Shown here: positions 27,901-36,412 of the stretch, in pieces | Position numbering within the stretch: position 1 is the first letter of the stretch | Layout of the letters: each line of letters opens with the position of its first letter | Assembly: GCF_029543085.1 (NCBI RefSeq) | Contig: NZ_CP119967.1 | Location: 496,001 to 560,000 of the forward strand | Length of the DNA stretch: 64,000 nt | Origin: Pseudomonas sp. A34-9 | GTDB lineage: Bacteria > Pseudomonadota > Gammaproteobacteria > Pseudomonadales > Pseudomonadaceae | Direction of reading: 5' to 3' | Translations under genes and position numbers: made by a program | Notes under the pieces: generated by a model | The model's input: the letters and a program-made list of their open reading frames with translations, nothing else | What the model was told of the DNA's origin: nothing | Databases searched by the model: none

Positions 27901-28315
27901 CGTCGGCCAAGGCCTTTTGCAGGTCACTTTGCTGAGTCGAGCGATCGGTGAGGATTTGCTCCAGCTGCGGAATCGATTCGCGGGGGAAACGCTGCGCCAC
28001 CGGCACCACGGCGTTGGCCTTGAGGCGCGTCAGTTCGCGGGCGTTTTCGATAGTCTGCTTGGGCGCGGTGGCCAGTTGCTGCTTGAGATCGATCAGCTTC
28101 TGCTCGTAATCACGCTGATTGTTCAACTGATTGAGTGTGTTCTGCAGGACCGTTTGCAGGGCCTTTTTATCGGCGTCCGGCAGTTTGCTGTCGGCAAGCT
28201 TGTCGAGGCTGGCCTGCACGGCGTCAGTGGACGGTGGTTCGGCGGCGTACAGCGGGCCGACAGTAAGACTCAGGCCCAGCAGGGCCGCAGCGAAAAAGGA
28301 GCGCAGGGTAGGCAT
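24962..28315 (-). CDS. mscK: Large mechanosensitive channel protein MscK/KefA
   Basis: A 1117-residue inner-membrane protein: signal peptide (residues 1-24), a long periplasmic coiled-coil region up to about 480, then eleven or so membrane helices (about 490-930), and the MscS pore and beta domain with GLGFGMQEIFANFISGIMIL and ERPVRIGDTITIG, ending in a cytosolic part rich in Pro/Glu. MscK opens on membrane tension and ion changes to release solutes after hypo-osmotic shock. The C-terminal QEPPPAKLD tail follows PETKTIVPVADDQ. It stands 34 bp downstream of the antiporter gene, so the two may be cotranscribed. Confidence 0.92.
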   Translation of the reverse strand: MPTLRSFFAAALLGLSLTVGPLYAAEPPSTDAVQASLDKLADSKLPDADKKALQTVLQNTLNQLNNQRDYEQKLIDLKQQLATAPKQTIENARELTRLKANAVVPVAQRFPRESIPQLEQILTDRSTQQSDLQKALADANSLIITAQTRPERAQAEISASQTRIQQINNILKSGKDAGKTVTAEQRDQLNAELAALNALIPLRRQELAGNSQLQDLGNAQHDLLSEKSDRLDREIQELQTLINQKRLAQSQETVTQQSIEAQKAGSSSLLAIESTANLKLSDYLLKSTDRLNEVTQQNLQTKQQLDSLTQSDSALDEQISVLKGSLLLSKILYKQKQALPRLKVDRDLADQIADIRLWQFDVSQQREQLSNPAAYVDTLLATQPPEQVTPQLRKNLLDLANTRADLLERLNRELSAMLNESITLQLNQKQLLSTAQSLRATLDEQMFWIPSNKPLDLEWMRSVPERLKRQVDTLPWASSLSELTDGLTQRPLLFLPLALLIGALLWRRKNLYARLNKVHQDIGHFKRDSQWHTPQAILINILLAMPVALGLALCGLALQIDARGQNANMGAALLQMGQAWLVFYTAYRILAPGGVAELHFRWEKPQVEFLQGWIRRLGLVVMALVTIVAVAELQPAALADDVLGMPVVLTCYALMAWLLSRLLISSPAHENTSLFRKAVGVMFTLLPIALFVAVCFGYYYTALKLSDRLINTLYLLMFWLVIEATFVRGLSVAARRLAYQRALAKRQAAKEAGDGEAVIEEPTLDIEKVNEQSLRLIRLALLGGFIAALYWVWSDLISVFSYLDNITLYEYTSGTGANMSMVPISIGDMLGALIIIGITFALARNLPGLLEVFVLSKLNLAQGSAYATTTLLSYVIAGVGFVSTLSTLGVSWDKLQWLVAALSVGLGFGMQEIFANFISGIMILFERPVRIGDTITIGNLSGTVSKIRIRATTITDFDRKDIIVPNKTFITGQLINWSLTDTITRVTLKLGVDYGSDLDLVKELLLKAARENPRVLKEPEPHVYFLNFGESTLDHELRMHVRDLGDRNPVLDEVNRFINREFKKQHINISFRQMEVYLKNLHGQEYKMVPIEPETKTIVPVADDQKPLQEPPPAKLD

Positions 28316-28349
28316 AGAGACCGGTCAAGCAAGTGAGAGTGGACGCAGT

Positions 28350-30092
28350 TTAGAGGAAGAGTCCGGGGCCCGGGCGACTTCCTTCGGGGAATCTGACGCC
28401 CACTTTGCCGATCTTGTTCCCGTCCATGACCGCAACGGTCCAGTGGGTGTTGTTCCATTCCACCTGGTCGCCGACGATGGGCGCGCCACCCACTTTGTGG
28501 GCAATGAAGGTGCCCAGGGTCATGTCCGGGTCGATGCCCTCGGCTGGCAATCCATAGAGTGCCGCAACCGCTTTAAGCTGGGCATCTCCTTCAAGCACGA
28601 AATCACCGAAGAAGCGCAGATCGAGGCCCCGTTGCGGCGCTTGGCTGAACAGTTTTCCGAGGGCGCCGAGGTTGTGTTCATGGCCGATAACACACAGCAA
28701 ATCATCGACTTCCAGCACCGTACTACCCGACGGATGGAGCAATTGCTGGCCACGAAACAGGGCCGCGATACGTGTGCCTTCGGGCATTTTCAGTTCGCGC
28801 AGGGGTGAACCGATGCACCATTTCTCTGCACCGAGCTTGTAAACGAACAGCTCCCACTCGCTGGTGACGTGGACTTCCAGCGCCGCGCGGGAAATCGGCG
28901 CGGGCTCTGGCGGTACCGTGACCTTCAACAGTTTGGCCACCCACGGCAGGCTCGTGCCCTGCACCAGCAGCGACACCAGCACGATGAAGAAGGCGAGGTT
29001 GAAGTACAGCTGCGCATTCGGCAGGCCGGCCATCAGCGGGAACACCGCCAGAATGATCGGTACCGCGCCGCGCAGGCCAACCCAGGAAATAAAGGCTTTT
29101 TCGCGACCGTGGAAGGCCTTGAACGGCAGCAGGCCGACCATCACCGACAGCGGCCGCGCAAACAGAATCATCCACAACGCCAGACCGAGGGCGGGCAGGG
29201 CGATCGGCAGCAAATCGTGCGGCGTGACCAAAAGGCCCAGCACGAGGAACATGCCGATCTGCGCCAGCCATGCCATGCCATCGAGCATATGCAGAATGCC
29301 ATGACGGCTGCGCACCGGGCGGTTACCGATGACCAGACCGCACAGATAAACGGCGAGGAAGCCGCTGCCATGCAAGGCGTTGGTCAGCGCGAACACCACC
29401 AGACCGCCGGCGATCACCAGAATCGGATACAGCCCCGCTGCGAGGTTAATGCGGTTGACCAGCTGCAACATCAGCCAGCCACCACCGAGGCCGATCACGC
29501 CTCCGATGCCGAACTCGCGGACCAGGTGCGTCAGCAGACTCCAGTGCAGACCGGTCTGGCCGCTGGCGAGCATGTCGATCAGGGTCACGGTGAGAAACAC
29601 CGCCATCGGGTCGTTGCTGCCGGATTCGATTTCCAGGCTGGCAGTTACCCGCTCGTTCAGGCCTTTGCCGCCGAGCAGCGAGAACACCGCCGCAGCGTCC
29701 GTTGAGCCGACGATTGCGCCGATCAGCAGACCTTGAATCAGATTGAGGTCAAACAGCCATGCGGCCGCCATGCCGGTCAACCCGGTGGTGATCAACACCC
29801 CGACCGTGGCCAGCGATAACGCCGGCCATAGCGCCACGCGGAAACTCGACACCCGCGTGCGCAAGCCACCGTCGAGGAGGATCACTGCCAGTGCGAGGTT
29901 GCCGACCAGATAGGCCGTCGGGTAGTTATCGAAAATGATCCCGCCGCCATCGACCCCGGCGGCCATGCCGACCGCAAGAATAATGACCAGAATCGGAATG
30001 CCGAGACGGGAAGAGAGTGAGCTGACGAGAATGCTTGCGCCTACCAGCAACGCGCCGATCAAGAACAGGCTGTTGATGGTCGTCGCATTCAA
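28350..30092 (-). CDS. K+/H+ or Na+/H+ antiporter, NhaP2/CvrA type
   Basis: A 580-residue cation:proton antiporter: about twelve membrane helices (residues 1-390; [42 protein letters not shown], which holds the conserved Asn-Asp pair), a TrkA_C domain (about 405-480) and a CorC/HlyC-type C-terminal domain (about 500-575). This three-part layout is that of NhaP2/CvrA, which exports K+ in exchange for H+. The start is a TTG with GGAG seven bases upstream; no other start fits. It is the gene upstream of mscK and fits a shared role in osmotic and potassium balance. Confidence 0.88.
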   Translation of the reverse strand: MNATTINSLFLIGALLVGASILVSSLSSRLGIPILVIILAVGMAAGVDGGGIIFDNYPTAYLVGNLALAVILLDGGLRTRVSSFRVALWPALSLATVGVLITTGLTGMAAAWLFDLNLIQGLLIGAIVGSTDAAAVFSLLGGKGLNERVTASLEIESGSNDPMAVFLTVTLIDMLASGQTGLHWSLLTHLVREFGIGGVIGLGGGWLMLQLVNRINLAAGLYPILVIAGGLVVFALTNALHGSGFLAVYLCGLVIGNRPVRSRHGILHMLDGMAWLAQIGMFLVLGLLVTPHDLLPIALPALGLALWMILFARPLSVMVGLLPFKAFHGREKAFISWVGLRGAVPIILAVFPLMAGLPNAQLYFNLAFFIVLVSLLVQGTSLPWVAKLLKVTVPPEPAPISRAALEVHVTSEWELFVYKLGAEKWCIGSPLRELKMPEGTRIAALFRGQQLLHPSGSTVLEVDDLLCVIGHEHNLGALGKLFSQAPQRGLDLRFFGDFVLEGDAQLKAVAALYGLPAEGIDPDMTLGTFIAHKVGGAPIVGDQVEWNNTHWTVAVMDGNKIGKVGVRFPEGSRPGPGLFL

Positions 30093-30207
30093 AGGCAGTA
30101 CTCCAGAAGCGTAAAGACGGGCACAAACTGACCATGCAGTCTGCGTGCCAGCGATTCTAACCTGTTGAAATGTGATGCTGTCAAAAAGCTTTTGCCGAAC
30201 CCTGCCA

Positions 30208-30313
30208 GATCGTTCCCACGCTCTGTGTGGGAATGCCTCAATGGACGCTCTGCGTCCGCTTTGGGACGCGGAGCGTCCCGGGCTGCATTCCCACGCAGAG
30301 CGTGGGAACGATC
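30208..30313. repeat. REPIN palindrome (GATCGTTCCCACG type)
   Basis: Inverted repeat GATCGTTCCCACGCTCTG ... GAGCGTGGGAACGATC with an inner pair GACGCTCTGCGTCC/GGACGCGGAGCGTCC. The gap 30093-30454 holds this repeat, a MITE-like fragment after it, and no gene that I can support. Confidence 0.88.
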
Positions 30314-30338
30314 AAATTGATCGAGGTGTTTGTGCGAG

Positions 30339-30444
30339 GTACGCCGACCTGAACGTCCGGAGTCGAACTCAGGTTTGAAAAGCACAGCGATCTGCTCCCT
30401 TTCCCCCCTCGCCCCCTTGGGGGAGAGGGCTGGGGTGAGGGGGG
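30339..30444. repeat. Partial MITE-like repeat (one end)
   Basis: Contains the core GTACGCCGACCTG and ends with GGGGGAGAGGGCTGGGG, both shared with the elements at 34939 and 48681. The opposite end (CCCTCACCCTAACCC) is absent, so this is a truncated copy. Confidence 0.6.
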
Positions 30445-30454
30445 GCTTTTGATC

Positions 30455-32080
30455 TTAAAGGCTAAAGCGCCCAACCATGTTGTTCAGGTCCAGCGCCAAT
30501 CGCGACAGCTCGTTACTCGCCGCACTGGTCTGATTCGCGCCGGTCGCCGATTGCACCGACAAATCACGAATATTCACCAGATTGCGATCCACTTCCCGCG
30601 CCACCTGCGCCTGCTCTTCGGCGGCGCTGGCGATCACCAGGTTGCGCTCGTTGATCTCGACGATGGCGGTGTTGATGGTGTCCAGCGACATGCCGGCACC
30701 ACGGGCGATGTTCAGGGTCGACTCGGCACGTTCGGTACTGTTGCGCATCGAGTCCACGGCGTGTTCGGTGCCGCTCTGAATGCTGCCGATCATCCGCTCG
30801 ATTTCGCTGGTCGACTGCTGAGTGCGATGCGCCAGGGCGCGCACTTCGTCCGCCACCACGGCAAAACCACGGCCAGCCTCACCGGCACGCGCCGCTTCAA
30901 TCGCCGCGTTCAGTGCCAGCAGGTTGGTTTGATCGGCCAGACCACGGATCACGTCCAGCACCTTGCCGATGTCGCGGGATTCATTGGCCAGATCACCGAT
31001 CAGACTCGCAGTGCTCTGCACATCGGCGCTCATGCGTTCGATGGCGCTGACGGTTTCCTGCACCAGATCACGACCGTCACCGGCCGAGGTGGTGGCGTTC
31101 TTCGAGGCTTCCGAAGTGCTCACCGCGTTGCGCGCGACTTCTTCCACAGCGCTGGTCATCTCGTTGACGGCAGTGGCCGCCTGTTCGATTTCGTTGTTCT
31201 GCTGAGTCAGGCCGCGCGCGCTTTCGTCGGTCACGCTGTTCAGTTCTTCCGCTGCCGAAGCCAACTGGGTGGCGGAGCCGGAAATACGCTGCAGGGTGTC
31301 GCGCAGCTTCGCTTGCATCTTCGCCATGGCCGAGAGCAGGCGCCCGGCTTCATCGGTGCCGTCAACATGGATCGGCTGAGTCAGGTTGCCCTCGGCAATG
31401 GTTTCCGCAGCGTCCAGTGCTTTGGAAATCGGCTTGGTGATGCTGACGGTCAGCAGCCAGGCGAAGAGAAGCGTCAGCCCGGTGGCGATCACCAACAACG
31501 TGACCACGAGGTTGAAAGACATCGAAAACTGATCGCTCGCGCCTTTATCCGTCTCGGCGATTTGTTGGGTGTTGATCTCCAGCAGGCGCGCCAGGGCTGT
31601 GTTCACCGCTTCCGAGTTGCTCAGCAAGTCCGAGTTGAGCATCTGCCGCAGTTCATCGATCTGATTGTTGCGCGACAGGGCTTTCATCCGGTCTTCGAGT
31701 TGACGGTACTGACCCAGGAGCTGCACGTACTGGTCATAGGCCGCACGCTCTTGCGGGCCATCGATCAGGGGTTCGTAGGCACGCTGGGCATCGGCGATCT
31801 GCCGATTGCGCAACTCGAACAGCTCGATGGTTTTTTGCTGCACGTCTGGTTCGCGGTTGATCAGCAAGCGGTACGACAGCACCCGCAGGCGCAGCGTCAG
31901 TTGAGTGAATTCATCGAGGGCCTTGATCGACGGCACGCTTTGAGTCGCGATGTCTTCGCCCGCTGCGCGGATTTTGCTCATCTGATTCAGCGCAAACACG
32001 CCGAGAATCAGCATCAGGCCGCCGATCAGGGCAAAGCCGGTAAACGCCCGTGGGGCGATGTTCATATTGCGAAGGGACAT
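30455..32080 (-). CDS. Methyl-accepting chemotaxis protein (4-helix-bundle type sensor)
   Basis: A 541-residue chemoreceptor: N-terminal membrane helix ([19 protein letters not shown]), a periplasmic four-helix bundle of about 150 residues, a second helix ([20 protein letters not shown]), HAMP domain and a long cytoplasmic signalling helix pair with the conserved hairpin [21 protein letters not shown]. There is no CheR-binding pentapeptide at the C-terminus (ends VGRFSL). I set the start at the ATG at 32080 ([12 protein letters not shown]), typical for these receptors; the open frame to 32149 adds 23 residues with rarer codons and no ribosome site for either start. The ligand is unknown. Confidence 0.83.
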   Translation of the reverse strand: MSLRNMNIAPRAFTGFALIGGLMLILGVFALNQMSKIRAAGEDIATQSVPSIKALDEFTQLTLRLRVLSYRLLINREPDVQQKTIELFELRNRQIADAQRAYEPLIDGPQERAAYDQYVQLLGQYRQLEDRMKALSRNNQIDELRQMLNSDLLSNSEAVNTALARLLEINTQQIAETDKGASDQFSMSFNLVVTLLVIATGLTLLFAWLLTVSITKPISKALDAAETIAEGNLTQPIHVDGTDEAGRLLSAMAKMQAKLRDTLQRISGSATQLASAAEELNSVTDESARGLTQQNNEIEQAATAVNEMTSAVEEVARNAVSTSEASKNATTSAGDGRDLVQETVSAIERMSADVQSTASLIGDLANESRDIGKVLDVIRGLADQTNLLALNAAIEAARAGEAGRGFAVVADEVRALAHRTQQSTSEIERMIGSIQSGTEHAVDSMRNSTERAESTLNIARGAGMSLDTINTAIVEINERNLVIASAAEEQAQVAREVDRNLVNIRDLSVQSATGANQTSAASNELSRLALDLNNMVGRFSL

Positions 32081-32359
32081 GGGGCGGATACCAAGAGAGG
32101 GCCGCATCCATGCGGGCGGAGACTGCTGTATGGATGACTTATCGGTCATACGACTAAAGTCTTGAGGCGGTGTGCGTATTTGTCGCAGAGGGTCCTGGGC
32201 GACGAAGTGCAGGAACCAGATCGGCAGATCACAGTCTTTTAAACTCGCGAGAAAGCTCGCCCGCCAGGAAAATCAAGGCCTTGCGCCGGTTAAACCCTGG
32301 CATCCGTGGTGACTTTTCTTTATCGTACGCGCCCTTTGAAAAACGCTTGGAAGATCAAA

Positions 32360-32590
32360 ATGTTGGAAGCATCCCTCAGCCAATTGGAACAGCTCGTCAG
32401 CGACCTGGTGCAACAGAACCAGAGCCTTGCGCAAACCAACCAGACCCTGTCCACGGAACTGGCCCAGGCCAAGGATGAAAACGAAAGCCTGCAACTGAGC
32501 TTGATGGAACAGGAAGAAAAGCACGGCGCCACCGCAGCCCGCATTCAAGCCCTGGTTGATCGCGTCAACGCAGGTCCGGTCAGCGCATGA
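32360..32590 (+). CDS. ZapB-like coiled-coil protein (TIGR02449-like)
   Basis: A 76-residue cytoplasmic protein that is almost wholly coiled coil (MLEASLSQLEQLVSDLVQQN, NQTLSTELAQAKDENESLQL). It directly precedes zapA with an ATGA overlap; in pseudomonads the gene upstream of zapA encodes a small coiled-coil protein of the TIGR02449 family, which matches. A role in Z-ring assembly together with ZapA is likely but inferred. The ATG at 32360 has GGAAG upstream, and the frame above it is not protein-like. Confidence 0.8.
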   Translation: MLEASLSQLEQLVSDLVQQNQSLAQTNQTLSTELAQAKDENESLQLSLMEQEEKHGATAARIQALVDRVNAGPVSA

Positions 32591-32889
32591 ACCACCACAC
32601 AGCAGGGGTAAAAGTCGTCTCCATTCTCGGGGAGGACTATTCGATCAAGGCACCGGCCGGGGAAGAACAGACCCTGCTGGACGCGGCAATGATGCTCAAG
32701 GCCGCTTTGGACGACACCAAAAGGAAATACCCGACGCTGATCGGCGACCGCCTGCTGGTGCTGGCGGCAATGAATCTCTGCTCGCAGCAGATTGAAATGA
32801 AGAAGAAGCACAAAGAAGAACTCGACCGTTACCAAGAGCAAGTCAGCGCCACGGTCGACACCATCGCCAAGACCATTAACCAGGGTTGA
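32587..32889 (+). CDS. zapA: Cell division protein ZapA
   Basis: A 100-residue protein with ZapA features: an N-terminal beta region (VKVVSILGEDYSIKAPAGEE), LLDAAMMLKAALDDTKRKYP, then GDRLLVLAAMNLCSQQIEMK and a C-terminal coiled coil. ZapA binds and bundles FtsZ filaments at midcell. It is translationally coupled to the coiled-coil gene before it. The usual companion downstream in gammaproteobacteria, 6S RNA, is not recognisable here: only 99 bp separate zapA from a chemoreceptor gene. So this may be a second zapA copy or a moved one. Confidence 0.88.
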   Translation: MNHHTAGVKVVSILGEDYSIKAPAGEEQTLLDAAMMLKAALDDTKRKYPTLIGDRLLVLAAMNLCSQQIEMKKKHKEELDRYQEQVSATVDTIAKTINQG

Positions 32890-32928
32890 TGGGGTTGCGC
32901 ACAACCAAAGAATAGATTGTCGATTGGG

Positions 32929-32938
32929 TTGTATACAA
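32929..32938. promoter_or_regulatory. Palindrome TTGTATACAA upstream of chemoreceptor gene
   Basis: A perfect 10-bp palindrome, 51 bp before the receptor start, of the form bound by GntR-family regulators. A second dyad, GGTTG-CGCA-CAACC, lies at 32893-32906. Candidate operator only. Confidence 0.4.
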
Positions 32939-32988
32939 TCGGCACGGCTGTTGCATTGTTTCGGCCACTTATTCTTTGGGGGTGCTCC

Positions 32989-34926
32989 ATGCAGTTGTGG
33001 CGACGCAGTATTCAATGGCAGCTGATTCTCAGCATGGGCACCGCCCTGCTGGTCAGCATTCTGATTGTGGTTGGCATTTATACCCTGGTGGTCAACCGCC
33101 TCGCCCAGAGCTATCTGGTCGAGCAAGCACTGCCGTCGAGCATCGAAGCGACGCGCAACGATATCGAACGGATCCTCATCCAGCCTTTGACTGCCGCGAA
33201 AGACATCGCCAGTAACACCATGGTCCGCGACTGGCTCGCCTCGGGTGAAGACAGCAGCAAAACCGCAGGCTTCGCGCAGTATCTGGAAGGCATCCGCGCC
33301 GAACACAAGGCCTTCACCGCTTTGATTATCGGCACTGAATCCAATCACTACATTACTGAAAAAGGCCTGGATCGCACCCTCAGTCGATCCAAACCGGCCG
33401 ATGCATGGTTCTATTCCTTTCTCGACAGCGACCAGCCGCGCACCCTGAATATCGATAACGACGGCGCCACCGGAGAGTTGGCGCTGTTCATTGATTTGAA
33501 GGTCGAGCAGGCCGGCAAGGTGGTGGGTGTTGCCGGGCTGGGACTGAGCATGAAAGAACTGTCAGAGCTGATCCACAATTTCAGCTTTGGTGAGCGTGGC
33601 AAGGTCTATCTCGTGCGTTCCGACGGTTTGATCCAGGTGCATCCCGAAGCGCAGTTCAGTGGCAAACGCACCTTGGGCGAGCAGATTGGCGCCGACGCCG
33701 CGCAAGCGGTCATGGGTCAAAAAGTTGCCACTAATCGTTCATTTCAACGCGACGGCGAAGACTTTCTGGCTTTCAGCCTGCCCCTGCGCGATTTGGGCTG
33801 GACGTTGGTGGCCGAAGTGCCGCAGTCGCAGATCTACGCCGAAGCCCGCAAAGCGATGTGGATGAGCGGCGGTATCGGTCTGGCGGTGGCGCTGGTGTGC
33901 CTGGCACTGGTGGTGTGGCTGGCCCAAGGATTGGTGCGCCCGATTCGTCAGGTAACAGCGGCGCTGGTAGCGATTGGTAGCGGCGGTGGAGATTTGACCC
34001 ATCGGTTAGATTCCAGCCGCGCCGATGAGCTGGGCGACCTCGCCCGGGGCTTCAACCGTTTCCTCGACAGTCAGCGCGGGATGATCGGCGAAGTGCTGAA
34101 CACCAGCGAGCGTCTGCGCACGGCGGTAGGGCAGGTGGCGAAAGTGGTGGAGAACACCGCCGAACGCTCTGGCCGTCAGCAGGAAATGACTGACATGGTC
34201 GCGACTGCGGTTCACGAGATGGGCCTGACCGTGCAGGAAATCGCGCAGAACGCCGGCAATGCCGCGCTCGCTTCACAAACCGCACGGGATGAAGCGCTGC
34301 AGGCGCGGGAAGTGGTTGGCGGCTCGATCAAGCATATTGAAAGCATGTCCGATGAGATTGGCGTGGCGGCGGGTGCCGTTGGCGAGCTGGCACAGCAAGT
34401 GGCGTCGATCGATTCGGTGCTGGCAGTGATTCGCGGCGTGTCCGAGCAGACCAACCTGTTGGCGCTCAATGCCGCCATCGAAGCGGCTCGAGCCGGGGAT
34501 ATGGGGCGCGGCTTTGCGGTTGTCGCCGATGAAGTGCGCACCTTGGCGCGACGGACTCAGGCCTCTACTGACGAAATTCAGCAGATGATCGGCAGCCTCA
34601 AGCAAGGTGCGGAAAACGCCGTGTCGTCGATGCGTACCGGGCAAGCCGCAACCGGCACAGGCGTTGAGTCGAGCCAGCGTACCGGCGCATCGCTGACCGC
34701 GATTACCGGGCAGGTCGAGCGCATCAGTGACATGAACCATCAGGTGGCGACGGCGACGGAAGAACAGTCGGCAGTGACCGAGGAGATCAACCGTAACGTG
34801 CAGGGGATTTCTGATCTGGCGCGGGCGACGGCGGGGGAGGTTCGGGCTTGTCGAGAGGATTGTCAGATGTTGCAGAAGCTGGCGGATGATCTGGCGCGAC
34901 AGATGGGCGGGTTCAAGTTGAGCTGA
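32989..34926 (+). CDS. Methyl-accepting chemotaxis protein (Cache-type sensor)
   Basis: A 645-residue chemoreceptor: N-terminal helix ([20 protein letters not shown]), a large periplasmic Cache/PDC-type domain (about residues 45-275, with [20 protein letters not shown] and [19 protein letters not shown]), second helix ([20 protein letters not shown]), HAMP domain and signalling domain with [21 protein letters not shown]. It ends MGGFKLS without a CheR pentapeptide. Such domains often bind amino acids or organic acids directly. The ATG at 32989 has a G-rich site upstream; the frame above to 32917 is rejected as it crosses the palindrome and lacks a site. Confidence 0.88.
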   Translation: MQLWRRSIQWQLILSMGTALLVSILIVVGIYTLVVNRLAQSYLVEQALPSSIEATRNDIERILIQPLTAAKDIASNTMVRDWLASGEDSSKTAGFAQYLEGIRAEHKAFTALIIGTESNHYITEKGLDRTLSRSKPADAWFYSFLDSDQPRTLNIDNDGATGELALFIDLKVEQAGKVVGVAGLGLSMKELSELIHNFSFGERGKVYLVRSDGLIQVHPEAQFSGKRTLGEQIGADAAQAVMGQKVATNRSFQRDGEDFLAFSLPLRDLGWTLVAEVPQSQIYAEARKAMWMSGGIGLAVALVCLALVVWLAQGLVRPIRQVTAALVAIGSGGGDLTHRLDSSRADELGDLARGFNRFLDSQRGMIGEVLNTSERLRTAVGQVAKVVENTAERSGRQQEMTDMVATAVHEMGLTVQEIAQNAGNAALASQTARDEALQAREVVGGSIKHIESMSDEIGVAAGAVGELAQQVASIDSVLAVIRGVSEQTNLLALNAAIEAARAGDMGRGFAVVADEVRTLARRTQASTDEIQQMIGSLKQGAENAVSSMRTGQAATGTGVESSQRTGASLTAITGQVERISDMNHQVATATEEQSAVTEEINRNVQGISDLARATAGEVRACREDCQMLQKLADDLARQMGGFKLS

Positions 34927-35094
34927 GGATCTGAAAAGCCCCTCACCCTAACCCTCTCCCGGAGGGAGAGGGGACTGAATGTGGAATGCTTGAGACGTAC
35001 ACCGACCTGAAAGTGCAGTACTGAATCCATAATCGACTCGGTTTCTCAGGTCAATGTATGGCGCAAGACACCTCGGTCGGCCCCCTCTCCCTCC

Positions 35095-35099
35095 GGGAG
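35095..35099. repeat. Target-site duplication of the IS, left copy
   Basis: GGGAG directly left of the element, repeated at 36385-36389 directly to the right. Removing the IS and one copy restores CTCCGGGAGAGGGCT, as found uninterrupted at 49316-49330. Confidence 0.85.
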
Positions 35100-36384
35100 T
35101 GTATGTACCGGAGACATGGTGGACAGGTGTTCGGAGACATGGTGGACACTTTTTAATAGACACATTGCTCATCACCAAGGAGATGACCTGTGTCCTGGGA
35201 AGAGGTGTCCACCGTGCAGCTTCGTTCAGAGTTCGTGCATTTGGCTCGGCAAGAAGGAGCCAATGTCCGGCAGCTTTGCCGCCGATTCAATATCAGCCCA
35301 AGCACTGCCTACAAATGGCTCAACAGGTTTGAAACTTCAGGTGCAGAGGGCTTGATCGATCAGTCTCGACGACCGAAGACGTCACCCAAACGCTGCGCTG
35401 AAGAGGTTGAGCAGCAGATTCTGACCGTGAGTGAGGAATACGCGGCTTGGGGCGCTCGCAAGCTCAAACGTGTGCTGGAAGACAGCGGCGTAGTAATGCC
35501 TTCGGTCAGTACCGTGCATGCGGTTTTACAGCGTCATTCACGCGTTGATTCAAAGGCCGCTGAGATTAAACCGTTTATCCGCTTCGAGCATGAAGCGCCC
35601 AACGATCTTTGGCAGATGGACTTCAAGGGCCATATCAGCCTGGCTCAGGGACGTTGCCATCCGTTGACGATACTGGACGATCATTCGCGGTTTTCGCTGT
35701 GTATCGCGGCCTGCCTCGATGAGCGACGTGAAACCGTTCAGGAGCATCTAATCCGGGTCTTTCGGCGTCATGGTCTGCCTTTGCGCATGACGATGGACAA
35801 CGGTTCACCCTGGGGTGACCAGACTGGCGTTTATACCGCGCTGGAGGTCTGGCTGATGAGTCAGGGCATCAAGGTCGGGCACTCTCGACCTTATCATCCG
35901 CAAACCCAAGGAAAGCTGGAACGCTTCCACCGCAGCCTGAAAAATGAAGTCCTGCGAGACCGACATTTTATTGATCTCAACGGTGCACAACGGGCGTTTG
36001 ATATCTGGCGTGATATCTACAACCAGAAGCGTCCACATCAAGCGTTGGACATGCAGGTGCCTGCTACTCGCTACAGCAGCAGCCCACGGGAATATCAGGA
36101 GCAACCCGCGGCGCCGGAGTACGACGATGGGGATGTGGTCAGGAAGGTTCAGGTGAAGGGCGAGATCTACTGGCGGAACCGTGAATACACAGTCGGAAAA
36201 GCTTTTTACGGGAGGTCAGTAGCTATCCGGGAAACGACGGAAGATGGCATCCACGATGTCTACTGGAGTAGACATCGTATTGCCCGAATCGACTTGAACT
36301 TGCAGATCGTTACGGCAGGTAAGAAGATCTAAAACCGTCCACCATGTCTCCGAACATGTGTCCACCATGTCTCCGGTACATACA
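35100..36384 (+). mobile_element. Complete IS481-family insertion sequence
   Basis: A 1285-bp element with one transposase gene and terminal inverted repeats of about 48 bp that differ at only a few positions. The ends begin TGTATGTACC and each holds two tandem copies of GGAGACATGGTGGAC, 22 bp apart, probably transposase-binding sites. It is flanked by a 5-bp direct repeat GGGAG. Ends, reading frame and catalytic residues are intact, so it may be active or recently active. Confidence 0.93.
35190..36332 (+). CDS. IS481-family transposase
   Basis: A 380-residue DDE transposase: N-terminal helix-turn-helix (residues 10-55, ANVRQLCRRFNISPSTAYKW), linker, then an RNase H-like core with DLWQMDFKG (first Asp), MTMDNGSPWG (second Asp) and GKLERFHRSLKNE (Glu), and a C-terminal region binding the ends. 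It is full length for the family with no frameshift. The start is a GTG with AAGGAG seven bases upstream. It catalyses cut-and-paste movement of the element. Confidence 0.94.
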   Translation: MSWEEVSTVQLRSEFVHLARQEGANVRQLCRRFNISPSTAYKWLNRFETSGAEGLIDQSRRPKTSPKRCAEEVEQQILTVSEEYAAWGARKLKRVLEDSGVVMPSVSTVHAVLQRHSRVDSKAAEIKPFIRFEHEAPNDLWQMDFKGHISLAQGRCHPLTILDDHSRFSLCIAACLDERRETVQEHLIRVFRRHGLPLRMTMDNGSPWGDQTGVYTALEVWLMSQGIKVGHSRPYHPQTQGKLERFHRSLKNEVLRDRHFIDLNGAQRAFDIWRDIYNQKRPHQALDMQVPATRYSSSPREYQEQPAAPEYDDGDVVRKVQVKGEIYWRNREYTVGKAFYGRSVAIRETTEDGIHDVYWSRHRIARIDLNLQIVTAGKKI

Positions 36385-36412
36385 GGGAGAGGGCTGGGGT
36401 GAGGGTAGCGTT

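Larger units (their letters stand above)
34939..36405. repeat. MITE-like repeat interrupted by an IS481 element
   Basis: Left end CCCTCACCCTAACCC followed by a hairpin CCTCTCCCGGAGGGAGAGG, an inner core TACACCGACCTG, and a right end CTCTCCCTCCGGGAG that continues after the insertion as AGAGGGCTGGGGTGAGGG. The ends are inverted repeats of each other. The IS at 35100-36384 splits the right-end hairpin; see also the intact copy at 48681-49342. Confidence 0.75.

Noticed and set aside
32890..32988. 6S RNA gene after zapA
   Set aside because: Only 99 bp lie before the next gene, too short for the roughly 180-base RNA, and no 6S-like bulge structure was apparent.
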